Of a DNA stretch of 64,000 nucleotides, positions 32,519 to 45,300 are shown in pieces. The notes beneath the pieces were generated by a model, which saw only the letters and a program-made list of their open reading frames with translations, was not told the DNA's origin and did not search any database. Numbering within the stretch: position 1 is the first letter of the stretch; each line of letters opens with the position of its first letter. Position numbers and translations under genes: made by a program. Origin of the DNA: Acholoe squamosa (lineage: Eukaryota > Annelida > Polychaeta > Phyllodocida > Polynoidae); contig OX439037.1 of assembly GCA_949317995.1 (NCBI GenBank), positions 52,672,080-52,736,079 on the forward strand, given 5' to 3'.

Positions 32519-33350
32519 GAGGGAGGAGCGGTTGCCAGGAAGGAGAGTGAGAGACGCGTGGGGGAGGAGGGGACGGGCAGTGGCCGGTGAGCAGGGATGG
32601 CAGGGACGTCGGAGGGCGCAGCCGGGAAGCTGAATGACAGCCGGGAAGGGGGGTGTGAAGGGGGTTAGTAGGGGTAAGGGGAGTACTGGTGGGGGATTGA
32701 GTACCTGCCAGGAAACCCAGGCCCTGAACACCCCTGGAAGCCCCCAGGGCATAAGACAAGCAGCATAAGATAAGGGCTGGCGGCCCAGAGAGTCGGGAGG
32801 ATCCCTGTGGCCAGGACAATGAAGGGACGGCCCCAATTCCTGCAGCGTTTTACCGCGCCCTTCTAGACCGCAGATCTCCGGTGGTCGGATGTATATATAT
32901 TTCGTTACGTGTATAAATGTAGAGATAAGGTTATCACATGAAAACCAAACATGGTCAGTTTCTTATTAATAACAGTTTATTCCTAGACAGTATGATAATT
33001 GATGTCACATGTTGTGCATAAGCAAATTAGGAACAGCCCACTGTTGGTGCTGGTAGTCCAGATTAAGTCATTGTAAATCGTTCACACGCTAGTCGGGTTA
33101 TTACAATATATAGTTAGGGAGTTAAAGACGGGCGGTCCGCTGTTGGAGCCCATAGGTATTGTAAATAATCATGATAATAAGGGGGGGGTACTCACCTGGT
33201 ACATACTACGGTAATCATAGGGGTAAAAGAATCTAGGTTAAGCAAAGTAATACGAGTCCTTAGGCTGTACGGCCCGGGTGCCATTGTTGGACACTCGAGT
33301 AATGTTTATTATAAATGTTATACCCATAGAATAAAGTAAGGTGGGAGGGA
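32519..33350 (+). other. Element 3' non-coding region and polypurine tract
   Basis: About 830 bp without a coding frame lie between the pol stop and the 3' LTR. The purine tract AAGGTGGGAGGGA (33338-33350) directly abuts the LTR and would prime plus-strand synthesis. The first 300 bp are GC-rich and the rest AT-rich. Confidence 0.75.
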
Positions 33351-33749
33351 TGTAATAAACATAGGCCGGCGGCTCGGCGGCGGCCACCGAAGCTCGGTGG
33401 CGGGTTCCCGCTGTGGCCGCTAGGTGGGGCGTCGGCGGTGACGTCACAGCCTTGTGACGTCACCGTCGGCGGCTATAAAACGCGGTGTTCGGTGGTTTTA
33501 TGGCAGACGCGATCAGACACTCAGGTGGCCTACGTGTAAGCTATCTTAAGGGAGTTCGGTGGCTAGTCCTAGCTCACGAACAGAGTGGCGTCTCTAAGCA
33601 AGAATAAGTACAAGTACAAGTATCAGTATAAGCGAGTAACTGATGACCAGTGGCTGTTAGTCCTTAAGGCTCCTAAGAAATAAAACAACAACAACGGCTG
33701 TAACTTTATATTCCATTCTTTATATACGGTGTCGACTCTGGTTATTACA
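33351..33749 (+). repeat. 3' LTR
   Basis: 399 bp with the same ends and signals as the 5' LTR. By eye the only difference is the missing 7 bp before CTATAAAAC. Confidence 0.95.
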
Positions 33750-33765
33750 ATATATATATATATAT

Positions 33766-35518
33766 CTTAATGTAGAAGGTTGTGTTTAATACATATTGTC
33801 AGCAGGCCCCGAGAGATCTGTATTATGTACATTTTGAGAGTATTTGCTTGGAAAATAAGTTAGTTTTGGAGTTTCTAGACATGCGGGAATGCAGAGGAGG
33901 AAAACAGCCTTCTAAAGCCTTAGTCTTAGATTCTCCAATGGGCAGTCGTTGTAACTCTATCCTCATTCAGCTTCTCAAAGGATAGAGTTATGATTGGAAC
34001 TATCCTTTTTCCTAATGGAGGGACCCCTCTTTTCTCCAAAATCTGCCACTGGTAAGACCGAGTAAATCATGCTGGATTGTATTTGCACTACTTATCCAAA
34101 ACGGCTACCCTGGAAGTTGTCCGCTTTCACATGGGATGTTCCTGTAGTTTGCCACTCACACTCTATCTGATAGCAACCAGCGAAAGTGACCCAGTGAATA
34201 AGAAAACAGTAGAAGTTGTGTGTCAAGTACAGAGTTGCAACGGTAGAAGTTGCAATGCTTTTGGCACGTGGTGGCGCCACTTCTTTGCGTGCGAGCAGCG
34301 CCGCAGGCGCTGGTTAATCTTACAACTGGTTATTCAGTTTCAGTCTAGAAGGTGACAGAATTTCGAATATCCCCTCGAATGGCCAAGCACATTCAAAACT
34401 ATTTCGTTTGACAAACCATTAATACTAAAAACAAGTCTAGAAATTAAAGGCACGTACTAATCAATCCAATGGGCTGGTATGTGGAATAGGATCATATAGC
34501 TGCAAGGCCCAAGGGAATTTACATGACAGACATGGAAGTACACGTCCTTTTGTAGGATGGCTGTTGAATATGTACATGACCCCCAACCATTCCCCCATTA
34601 GGGTTAGCTTTCTCGCATCAACTCACGCCCTCTCGAGGCTGTTTGTCCGAGGCTCCGCTGATTTTGTGCTCTTTGTTATGTTTACTTTCACCTCAAATAT
34701 CTTCAATATTCCTCTGATTTCACCTGGAATCAGGACGATTTTGGATAAAGCAAACCCATATTTATCAAATATCTATTTGGGTTGAATTTTTTTTATTTGT
34801 GGAAGAAGCTACAGATGATCAAAGTAAACATAAAGAGGAAAAAGTTGGGGGATCCTCGAACAAACAGTGGCGAGATGGCGAGTTTTGCCACGAGAAACCT
34901 CACCCTAATGAGGTGAATTGCATAGCCTTAGGGGCCATCCACAAATGACGTCATGCTAAAACTTGTATTTAGTAAAAGGGGGTGGGGGCGGGGCCTGGCA
35001 TGACAGAATTAATTCTCTATTCACTATTATTTATCTATGTCCCTGGGTAGAGAGTGGGGGGGGGTGAATTAGGGGGCATATTGAAAAAAAAATTGACGTG
35101 CCTATACTAAGCCTATAGATGCTAAGATGGGTACCATACTCAAAATTATTGGGACGTCACGCCGTCACTTTTTACTAATTTTAGGAAGGATGACAATGTA
35201 CTGGGAACTTTTCATAATGTCGCCATCCCTCACTACACCCTGCGTCACAAGTCACTTTTTAAAACCCCTGCATCATGTATAGATCTAGACTAGGGATGTG
35301 AAAACTTTTGATCCCGCTTGAGTGAGGGGGGGGCTAGAAAATTTAGCCTTTTTATTAGCAAAAAAGCCAGTGCGCTGTAGATCAATTCATCAAAGACTGA
35401 AAGAGGGGTGCAAAAAAAAATTCCAGTCCGGCTAGGTAAAAAATAACGCCCCCCCCCCTCCTCTGTTTGATAAATATTAATGACTCAGACCTAGAGACTA
35501 GAGTGGTTCATGACTTAC
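33766..35518. other. Stretch between the LTR element and SPAG17
   Basis: No coding frame is supported. GGGGCCATCCACAAATGACG at 34931 is a terminal motif also seen near 7348 and 8843. A diverged MITE family 2 copy probably spans about 35012-35488: TTCACTATTATTTATC on the left and GATAAATATTAATGACTC on the right flank a G/C-run interior. A palindromic AGCGCCGCAGGCGCT lies near 34299, with a relative near 38256. Confidence 0.4.
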
Positions 35519-35671
35519 CTAACGCAGGGGCCTGGGGAGGCTGAGCCTGAGGGTTGATGTTCTGCAGCTCAAATCCCAGAGGCGGGGGACCGGGCTGCCC
35601 GTTAGGAGGGCCCGGTAGGTACCCGGGGTCCATCCCGACGTCCAGCCACTCTCCCAGGTTAAGTACGCACA
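35519..35671 (-). CDS. Possible exon of an unidentified minus-strand gene
   Basis: On the minus strand a 153-nt GC-rich segment is bounded by an AG (CACTAG) and a consensus donor (GTTAG|GTAAGT). It reads without stop as a proline/glycine-rich peptide containing GEWLDVGMDPGYLPG and ELQNINPQAQ. The two end phases are complementary, so it could be a symmetric internal exon. I do not recognise the protein and cannot find neighbouring exons. A head-to-head gene sharing the SPAG17 promoter is possible, and chance is not excluded. Confidence 0.3.
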   Translation of the reverse strand, partial: CAYLTWESGWTSGWTPGTYRALLTGSPVPRLWDLSCRTSTLRLSLPRPLR

Positions 35672-36174
35672 CTAGTGTTTACTATCCACCAAAAAAAATC
35701 ATACAAGTCTGTCCTCCTTGGGTATTTATCTTCCTTCAATTTGTCGCTATTAAAATACAGATCGTCAGATGCGTGAAGAAAACTAGTAGAAAGGGTGTGG
35801 TAATAGTCTAGTAGTAGTACTACTAGTCTAGATCTAGACCTCTCTTGCAGTCCTCAGGCTCAGGCTCAGAGATTTCGCTGTTGCTGTGACTGTCTTCTCG
35901 CCTATTTCGGCGAAGGGTCAACTGTCACCATCTATAGGTACAGTGATAAATGAGAATGGGCCTAGAAGGTGCACCTCCTTGACGTATAGTCTATGGATCC
36001 ACCTCCAGCACCACAGCACTACGAGCTATGATCATGCTTTTGTCAACAGACTTATAGAGCAGAAGAGAATATCTAAATTTAGAACCATACTACTCAAGTG
36101 CTGCCACCTTGTGAAAATGGCGGGAACCAAATGGTAAAGCCACGCCACCTCGTGTTAAAATTGCACGCCTGCGC

Positions 36175-36188
36175 AACGGCCTAGCAAC
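36175..36188 (+). promoter_or_regulatory. Candidate RFX X-box upstream of SPAG17
   Basis: AACGGCCTAGCAAC lies 112-125 bp upstream of the start codon. Its right half (TAGCAAC) matches the RFX-type X-box half-site used by ciliary genes, and the left half is weak. The distance and gene function fit. The match itself is modest. Confidence 0.35.
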
Positions 36189-36299
36189 GGCGATGTAAAC
36201 AACAATGGCGGCATGTTGACGTACTCAGTGTCTCTGGTTTAGTTCGTCAGAGTTCATTCATAATTAGTATTTCCCGGATTAAGGCATCGGGAGAGAAAA

Positions 36300-36389
36300 A
36301 TGTCTAAAAAGAGAGCGAAGAGTGGTGCCGGGTCGGCGGGACCACAAAAATGGGAACAAGCCATCGTTTCTTCTTCATTTTGTGAAGAG
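36300..36389 (+). CDS. SPAG17: SPAG17 exon 1
   Basis: Thirty codons, beginning MSKKRAKSG and ending in SSSFCEE at a GAG|GTAGGT donor in phase 0. The basic start followed by a W-E-x-x-I/L motif (KWEQAIV) matches the start of vertebrate SPAG17. The upstream 200 bp are CpG-containing with an ATGGCGG motif, as expected for a promoter. Confidence 0.8.
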
Positions 36390-39300
36390 GTAGGTTTTAC
36401 TCACTTTTATTAGGCATTTTTATTTTAGAGAGTGATCATTTTTTAACAACAGCCTACAGGGGGGGGGCTGGTGGGTTTGCGGGCGGACGCGCGAAAAAAT
36501 TTTCGACCCCCCCCTCTCGAGGGGATAAAAATTTTTTCGACCGCCCCCCCCTAACTCATAAGGGACAAAAATCGTGCGCGAATGTCCCCTTTTAGCCTAT
36601 ACCGTAATCTTCCGCGTATAAGACGCGTCCTCTACGCCAAACAAAATGCTGGGGAGTCTTATAGGATGTATTGAAATTGGGAGTGTGTCTTATACGAGGG
36701 GTAATTTTACTATAGAAATGTATTGAATTTACAAATATCAGCATTAAAATGTGCGTCTTATACGTGAAAATGCATGTGCTGAGTTTGGGGTGCGTTCTAT
36801 ATACGCGCAACGCGTCTTCTACGCGGGAGATTACGGTACTATAGTAACGCGCGGGGTTTTCCACTGAAAACAGGTGAAATTATTTTGACCCCCCCCATCA
36901 GAGCCTATTGAAAAAATTCTGACCCCCCCCCGGTCAAGGGGTCGAAAAAATTCTGACCCCCCCCCCTCAAACCCACCGCCCCCCTCCCCTGTTGTTAAAA
37001 AATGATCACTCCCAAAACATGAAAATTAAATTTGGGCAATTTCTACAAGATTTTCACACAGTTTCAAGAAGAGATTGTGGGAAAGGCAATGCAGTTTAAA
37101 TTCTTGAAATCGACCCGGGGGAAGCCAAGCTACAGATTTGTAAAGAAAAAAAGTTAAGAGCATTTCAATTTTTTTTTTTCTGTCAGTGTTTTATATAGAT
37201 TCTAGTGGGTGACCCTTGTCAGTGTGTGCACAGACCTGGACCGTGACACACTGACACTGCAGGAGGATGGGAAGATTTTATACTTTCCTTCACATGAGTT
37301 ATCCTAGCTTTGGTTCAGGTCGGAATATCAAAAATCAAATAACACCACTATAGAGAGAACAATCTAGAGATTTTTATGCTATATTTTTCATAAAGAAAGT
37401 ACAAGATGGGCTCGTTCTATTACAGTGCGAAGTCAAGAGTTTGGTCCATGCTCCAAATCTGTCAATTATAACCCCTTTGCTGTTTTAATGTCCGAGAAAA
37501 TGTGTTTATTTTCGGGGGCTGTGCCCCCCCCCCCTTTTTCTTTCATTTATAGTCTCAAAAGATTAATTAAATCACTATATCTAGCCTTTGGTACAAAGGC
37601 TAGATAGCGACCGATAAAGCACAATCTACCCATATTTTCTTGCAGTTTTAGCTAAAATTGTCCCTTAATTTATTGATTTGCGCCAATTTGCACTGGCATA
37701 CAGGTCTAAAACAAGAGAGGAACCTTAATGTAAACATGGTAAGGCATCTTCCAGAAAAGTGTGAGAAACTGAGATAAATAATAAGCCTTTGATATTTCAA
37801 GGTTTTGCAGAAATTACCCGTGGCCGTGCCCCTTCAGAAGTGATAAGATATTTAATCAACGACTGGGTTTACAGTAAATTAACCCACATATTCTGATTCC
37901 TTGATTTTTTTTTTTTTTTTGATTTTTTTTTTACATAAATATGCCTAGTTATGAAGTGAAAAGGGCCGAGAATAGGAAATCATATTTACCCCCCTTATCT
38001 ATGAAACCTCCCCCGCCTCCGACGGCAGTGGACCTAGAGTCTGTCTGTTCGTCTGCTGTTTTCACGCACTGACGTGACTGCTTTTCAATCCACCCATTCT
38101 TCTTTTCTCTCGACCCTGCATGGATTTCTATTTGAATTTGTCATCTTTTTAAGAGGAAAAGGAAATAATAACAGGTATTTGACAGTACGTTGACCGAGCG
38201 GCGGAAAACTTTGCCGCTGGTTTCGGCGAGTCTCTCTGTCCCCATTACAATCACAGCGCCGTAGGCGCTGGTGAGTCAATTACTATAGTGACAGAGTCAG
38301 AGGGGGCCGCGGCCCAGGGTGCTTGGCCTTGGGGTGTTATCCCTACTTTTATTACTAATACTAGTTTTACTTCTTTTTTTTAGCAAGTTTTATAGCTGTA
38401 CCCAGTCTCAGTACTATGCCCTAGCCTAGGCTGTAGCCTGGAGCAGCAGTCACAGTGTAGTGCAGGCTTAGTTTTGGATTTTGCCGGGCAGGAACACAGA
38501 AATTGCTCAAATCAAACGGATACCTTGATGTACAGCATAGTATAAAGAATTTCGTTATATCATCAGTCTCAGACATCACATCTTGATTATCTTCAAACAC
38601 ATGGTCATGGCATGTCCTTTCAGACCCATATTTTCAAATAAATTATGAAAAGACCATGCACTTCAGACCCTAGCAAATCCTGCAATATACATGTAGTATA
38701 TATATATACAGGCTTTACAGATTACTAGGGCCTGAAATAACTGGGTCACCCTATCATATATACTGCATACACGGATAGTACGTTATTATAAAGTGACTGT
38801 CAAGTGGAAACTACAGGGCTGATTTTAGTCTAGTTCCCCAGATGTGTGAACCGAAATTTTACAAGTTACTGTAATATCTTATAACATATAACTTATATAT
38901 TATAAGTGTCCTTTACCTTGTCTTGCATTGTGTAAATTGTATCTCATTGGGTCACTTTGATGGGTAGCTGGACACCTTGGAAGCAGGGACACCTAGCTCG
39001 GACGTACACATCTCGGTAGCAGGGACGCCTCGGAAGCAGACATCTTGCAAGCAAATACATTTCCCAATTGTTTCAAAAAGTCTAAAACTGATTTTTGCCA
39101 TTCCATGATTCTACGGCATAGGGACAGTATCACCAGGGTTGTTATTTTTCAAATTCTGTAAGAGCAGAGGGATATTATCATGGTTTTGTCTGCTTCCAAG
39201 GTGTCATTGCTTCCGAGGTGTCCTCATGCCTGCTATCGATATGTCTGCTTCCGAGGTGTCTGGTATTCTTTTAATAAAGGTAGTCTGCACAGTAAAGTAC

Positions 39301-42300
39301 ATGAATCTCCTTTGCAATGCTGGGAAAACCTATTAAGGGGACCGTATAGCCATATGGGCCCAACTGAATCGGCTGATCATGATGTCAGAGGTGGTCTGCG
39401 GGAGACATCATATCCAGTCGGTCAATATCAAACATGTTTGATGTTCCCAATCTGCTCGGGAGTTTTAATGCTTATATACCGTCTGTGGGTGCCTTTATCA
39501 ATCGGTCTAGACATAGTTAGGGAGTGGTCGTTTTTTAACAACAGGGGAGGGGTGGTGGATTTTCAGGCGGGCATGTCAAAATTTCTCCCCTCCCCCCTTT
39601 GACTGTGCTATAGCGACGTATGGGCTATCTCACTAAGAAAGGGTGAAATTCCCCCCCCCCTCCCCCCAAGAGGGGTCTGAATTATTTTGCCCCTCCCCCC
39701 AAAACCACCACCCCTCCCCTGTTGTTAAAAAATGACTCCCTTATACACTCATAGCTATAATCACCCACTTATCAATTTTACCACAGCCAATCAGGACTCA
39801 ACAGCCATCATGTCCAGTATGTGGCTGTATTGATTGGTCTAGATATACCTATCAATAGAAGACTATTGGTAACTGGAATCAATATAATATATGAAACACG
39901 ACAGATATGTCTGTGGCTCTCAGCTTGCCCCATTGAGAGTTACATCCCGCAGCTTCTCATACCCATGATCAATTCAGACCTAGGTCAAATCAGTGTTTCA
40001 ATAAGCTAAAAAGATTTAGTTTTGAATCTGTATGTTGGACAGTGTTCTGTTTCCATATCCAGGAAAGAAAAAAGAAATAAGGGTTACGGTCAGAGCCCTT
40101 GATTGCTTCAAATAATGGGTCTGAAATGACATGGATCTGAAATAACCGGGTCTAAATTGGGAACTAATGCACTTTAGTAGGTGCTGTAGTGAACCCATTG
40201 CCTACCCTAAGATGCTAAAGAGCATTCTACCCCTAATCGACTTTGGAACTGAAAGTACTTGTATTCCCCTTGACCATCAAGATAATGCTATTGACGTGTA
40301 TGAGGGGTACTACATATAGTACTAATACACATGTACCTTACATAGTAGCACTGCAGATATTGCCCTAGACTGAATACCACTGGAAAAATCACCTGTCCTA
40401 GCAACGGGCGAGTTTATTCCAGTAAGATGAATGTCTCCTGCAAGAGTTCAAACCTGATCTATTGTCTGTCCTGCAAACGTTGTGGGAAATGTTATGTTGG
40501 TCAGACAAAGGGTCCTCTGATGGATCGAATTTGCACTCATTTTCGGAACATTTCCAAAAATGTTGAAACGAGTATTGTAGGTTCTCATTTCAACTCTGCC
40601 TTCCATAAACAATTGGATGATGTGGAACTCACCATTGTGGATTTCATTCATGCTCACCCTGCTAGTGACAAGGCAATATATCTAAGGAACCTTATAGAAT
40701 TCAATTGGATTCAAAGGCTCCATAGTAACGCGCCCCTCGGGTTGAATATAGCAGACGCACCCTTTGGTGCAGGCTAAAATGAGGAATGCTTTACTATCGT
40801 GCACTGAGTCCTACACTAAAGTAGCACTTGCTTTAATTTTACCGAGCACGGCGGAGGTCTTCAACCTAGCCATGTCAAAATTTTTTTTAAAGATTTTGAT
40901 GGTTTCCGCTACCGGGTAAAATTATCTTATTTATTTTCTGGACCTGACCTAGGAAATAATTTTTTCAGAACACCGGGGAGAGATACCTAGTATTTCCCAG
41001 TGCTAAAATAAAACCAAACCCTTGGTTTGCTCCCATTCTGACTGACTTTCAGCAAGAATGTGGGTCTATATGCTAATATTGACTCTGACTTCTGTCAAGT
41101 GTTGACTGTCAACATGACACCAGTCTAATAACATCAAACTCCATGAGTTTGGGACCACTGGCAATCTTTATTGTCACATTTTAAAACACAAACATAAGCC
41201 TGATGAGTCCCCATGGGATGAAACTACTCCTTAACTACCGGTTGTCAACTGGTTGTTACTGTCTCCATGTAACCTGCTTCCATGGATACTGTGTACACTG
41301 TCACCAAGTGACAGATACACATGTGACTGTTGCCAAGCAATGGTGTTCTGAATGACGTCACACCCATCGGGTGAAACCGTCATTTGGAGTGGTAGCTTAG
41401 TGTTAGAAGGACGTGAGACGATCTAGCCCTGTCGAAACTTACATAGTAGCACTACCGGTACCTCAATATTCGCGCCAGGGCTATCCAGGCATTGTCAATC
41501 CACAGAACGTTTTGACCTGATGAATGCCAGTGGAGGTTACAATAAAAACCAAATGGTGGGAGAGGATATTATTAGAAGCATGTCATTTTCTGGGAGAGGA
41601 GAGTACAGAAGGAAATAAATCCCTGCGAAATACAGTTGGTATAAGTCATATAGATCTATGAATTTTAGAAGGAAGGAATTTATATAACCCAAACTCTTCC
41701 AATGGTGTCAAGTGTAATAATGATAATGATAATAATAATCAATTGAACACTACATAATGACGTCCGCTCATTTCTTTGATTTCAGGGGTGGAATGCAGCT
41801 GTTGTCTGGATAGTGGGAAACAAAATTGAAGACTATGCTCATATCAACACTCTAGCAGCTTCTGTCAACAGTGGAGCTCGCAAGCTCTTCACCCATATTA
41901 CCAAAGATGAACTCTATGAACAGGTTAGTCCTATTTTATCTGGCCTTCTAGCAATGTTATTGCCATAGATTCTGATTGATGTCATGGTTGAAAAGCTTTC
42001 GTGATTTTGCTAATTGTTTGATAAACTCATTTTATCTACCTTAGGTAAACGAACTTGGTAACCCAAAGAACAAGGGAAAGGTGAAGGAGGTTCCAGCAAA
42101 CTCGGAAATCTGTGAACCATGCAGAAACCACCTTGAAAATGGAGAGGACATACCGCTGCCCCTCCTTGCAAAGCTCATTAAGTTCCGACTCCTTGATGCC
42201 AAGCAGAAAGACCTCAAAAGGAGGGACACAGAAAAAAAGGTAATATATCAAAGGTAAAACCTGTCTGTATAACTTTTGGAGTTTCCAAGACCATTGCAGG

Positions 42301-45300
42301 TCTGAACGTTTGTATAATCCATTTCTGTGTGTTTTCAAAAACCGTTTTACAATCTGGAAAATTTATCATTGCTACAGGCCCCAGCTGGTGGTGCTGGCGG
42401 TGCTGATAAGGGTGCCAAAGGTGGGAAGGGTGGAAAGGCCGACAAGGACAGAGCTAAGTCAGCAGCCAAAGGTGCAAAGGGAGGCGGCAAGAAGACTCCA
42501 GAGCCCCCATCACCTAAAGGAGAGACTAAACTCAGACGACGAGGGGAGGAGGATACAGACAGCAAATATATTGGTGAGTTGAAACCCACTTGGCAAAAAC
42601 GTTTTTTCAACCAATTTTCAACCAAATAACTCAATGAGGAAACCAATAAACAAGTTTTTTAATGTAAAAAAAAAAAAAAAAAAAAAAAACACGTTTTTAT
42701 GCCAAGTGGGAAAGGCCTAGACATACACTACCGTGGTACATTCTGTTCAATGATAAAATACATGATTTTAAATTTTGATAAATGAAACTTATCATTTTGT
42801 CTCGTGTCCAGATGATGAGCCAGATGATGGCCCGGAGCATTACATCTTTGTGTCAGGTTTCCATGAGCCCCTGCTGATCATGCTGCTGGCAGAGCTTTCC
42901 ATCCATGTTGACTGTATTATCAAGGTGCTGTCTGACGACTACCAAATACTGCAGCCATCTATAGAGCCTGCACCAGATGCTGAACCACCAACAGAGGAAA
43001 GATTACAAGGTACATAATTACAAACATGGTCATATACTAATTCCTCTCTGTCATAAAAAATGATAATTCATTCAGTAAAGAAGAGGGAAATTCACTTTTG
43101 CGAGCATGCAATATCTCATGCATTGAAGTTCATCATTATTTTGTCTCGTTTTCACAAAATTGACTAATTCTATGTCTACTTTAGATAATTACACAGTCAA
43201 ACCTTTGGCTGTAATTTTGAACAAATGGTCTTATTCTTTGGGAAAAATCACTGATTGTACCTCTAACTAAATTATGACATGTGTGAATTGGGGTGGGGGG
43301 GTAGACATTGAATTTGCAAATAGCAATAAAAATGGTATGATGAATTGCTCTTCTACACAGACACTCGTGCCACCACACGCACAAATAAAGGTACAAGATT
43401 TGTTCGCTTTCCCAATTGTGTTTGCTCTAGTTTTACCAGCCTTTCATCTGTCCTGAATGTTAGTGCATCATTGTTTTACTTCACCCAATCCAGGTTTTGT
43501 GTACCATATTCAATGTAATTTGCACACAGTGTACTTAAAAATATCTACCCAAATCTCTCGCGTATAAGACGCAGTGCGCGTATAAGACGCACCTAGAGTT
43601 TTGGAAAATTCTCAAAAAAAATAAAAATTAATAACTTTGGTTCTACTGAATGAATTTTCAAAATTCAAAAACCTATGTGTAGCTTGAGCCCCCCGGACCC
43701 CCTGGGCCCCCTTATATCTTATTATGACTAAGGGGGCATGTAACATATCAAAAGAAAGGTCTTGATGTCCCCCTTGTGGATCCAATGAGAACTAAAACCC
43801 CACGTATAAGACGCGGCTTATACACAGGAGATTACGGTAAAATGTTTCTCTAGAAGATTCAAGTTTGAAATACGGGCAAAAAGAGGGTATGTGTGCTTAT
43901 TAGGCTATGTGCACTTATTACGTCGAATATGGTATCTGCACTGCACATGTCAATCATTGCAGATTCATAGAGCAGATATGTTCGGTTGTGATTGATTTGT
44001 TACCAATTTTCTAAGCACCGCACATAATTGTCTATTCATATATGTATGTATCTCTGAGCAATCTTTATGTATGTGTTTAATTTAGAGATGCCTGTTCCAA
44101 GCACTTAATAAACTGAGAGGTCTCTTCCAGGAATTACCGGTACTCCCTTTAATTTGAATTTTTGTTTATTTTCGGAGTATTTTCCTAAATTTGCCTCACT
44201 CTGTTTCCTTACAGCTGAAGAGGAGGCCCGTCTAAAAGCCGTTAAGGCTAAGAAGGACTTGAAGATATTTTGGAGGGACACAATTACACAGCTACAGAAG
44301 GCTCCAGAGGGATCCAAGCTCAATGACTTAGCACGTCTAGAGTACATTGTCAAAACTGGCCTGATTCCAGAAAACTTAGAGGATGCTGAACAAAAGGTAT
44401 GTGGCAGTTTTAGTACAAGAAAACATTGTATACAATTAAAGTAATAGCAATAAAATGAGCTAGATGGGCTGTCGCACCCACACAGAATGCACGTCAAAGT
44501 TTATTTCATGGTCAAGAATGCTATTTACTTCTTTTCTGGTGTATAGGTTGTGTGAATGTCACGTGACCTGAGCATGCAATATAGGGATGTTGTATTTCAT
44601 GGCCCCATGTGATATGGAGGTCCTTAGTTAAACCTATGGGTCTGTCGTATTCACCATAAATAAAACACATAACCTTCTCCAGGCTTCTCCAGATACCCCA
44701 TACTTAAATGATGGTGGTGTGATATGCTCCAAGTGCAGCAGGTCAGAATTACAGTTTAAATTTACATTGTTTCAAATTATGTAAACTAACATTTTGTGTC
44801 CTTACTTTACAGGCGGAGTTTGGGCTTGCACTATTTGAAGATGTAGCATGTCTGGTATATGACCTGTTGGATGCTCGCCGACAATGGCAAAACTTCTTAA
44901 CTAACCTCCACTTGCTTCATGTCCCAGTTTTGGGAGGTGCCGATGCTACAGCTGCACAAGGTATGCAATACAGCTATCTAGTTGTTGGAAAATATTTAGA
45001 TATGTGAAACAATTTTCTCTTTTTTACCAAGCATCCAGAATGTACATTGCTTCATAGTAATCTATTTGAAATTAGCATCGATGTTTAAGATTACTTTCAC
45101 TCACAGAGATATAAGTGTGGTACCCAATATTAAGAGATTCTCTGAGTCTCTACCATATCTACTTGAAACCCTATTATTTAAAGGCCTTGAAGTAAGATTG
45201 ATTCTGGTATAGCTAAGGAATAGGAAAGAGCACACATAATAACAATATCATACTTTGTTTCGTGGGTAGTACTGGATATAATCCCAGGTAGGTAATGTGT

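Larger units (their letters stand above)
23190..33749 (+). mobile_element. Complete Ty3/gypsy-type LTR retrotransposon
   Basis: A 10,560-bp element in the order 5' LTR, primer-binding site, gag, pol (protease, reverse transcriptase, RNase H, integrase), large third domain, polypurine tract, 3' LTR. Integrase lies after RNase H, which assigns it to Ty3/gypsy (Metaviridae) rather than Ty1/copia. The LTRs appear identical except that the 3' one lacks 7 bp (CCGGGGG) before the TATA box. Together with open frames throughout, this implies a very recent insertion that may still be active. Base composition is far more GC-rich than the host flanks. It does not interrupt any recognised gene and ends about 2.5 kb upstream of SPAG17. 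Confidence 0.95.

Noticed and set aside
34077..34355. 92-codon open frame starting at 34077
   Set aside because: No homology that I recognise, no splice context, and a composition like the surrounding non-coding DNA.
40427..40777. A host GIY-YIG nuclease gene
   Set aside because: The motif spacing and upstream CxxC-like segment fit Penelope elements. The frame is intronic, truncated and preceded by a stop.
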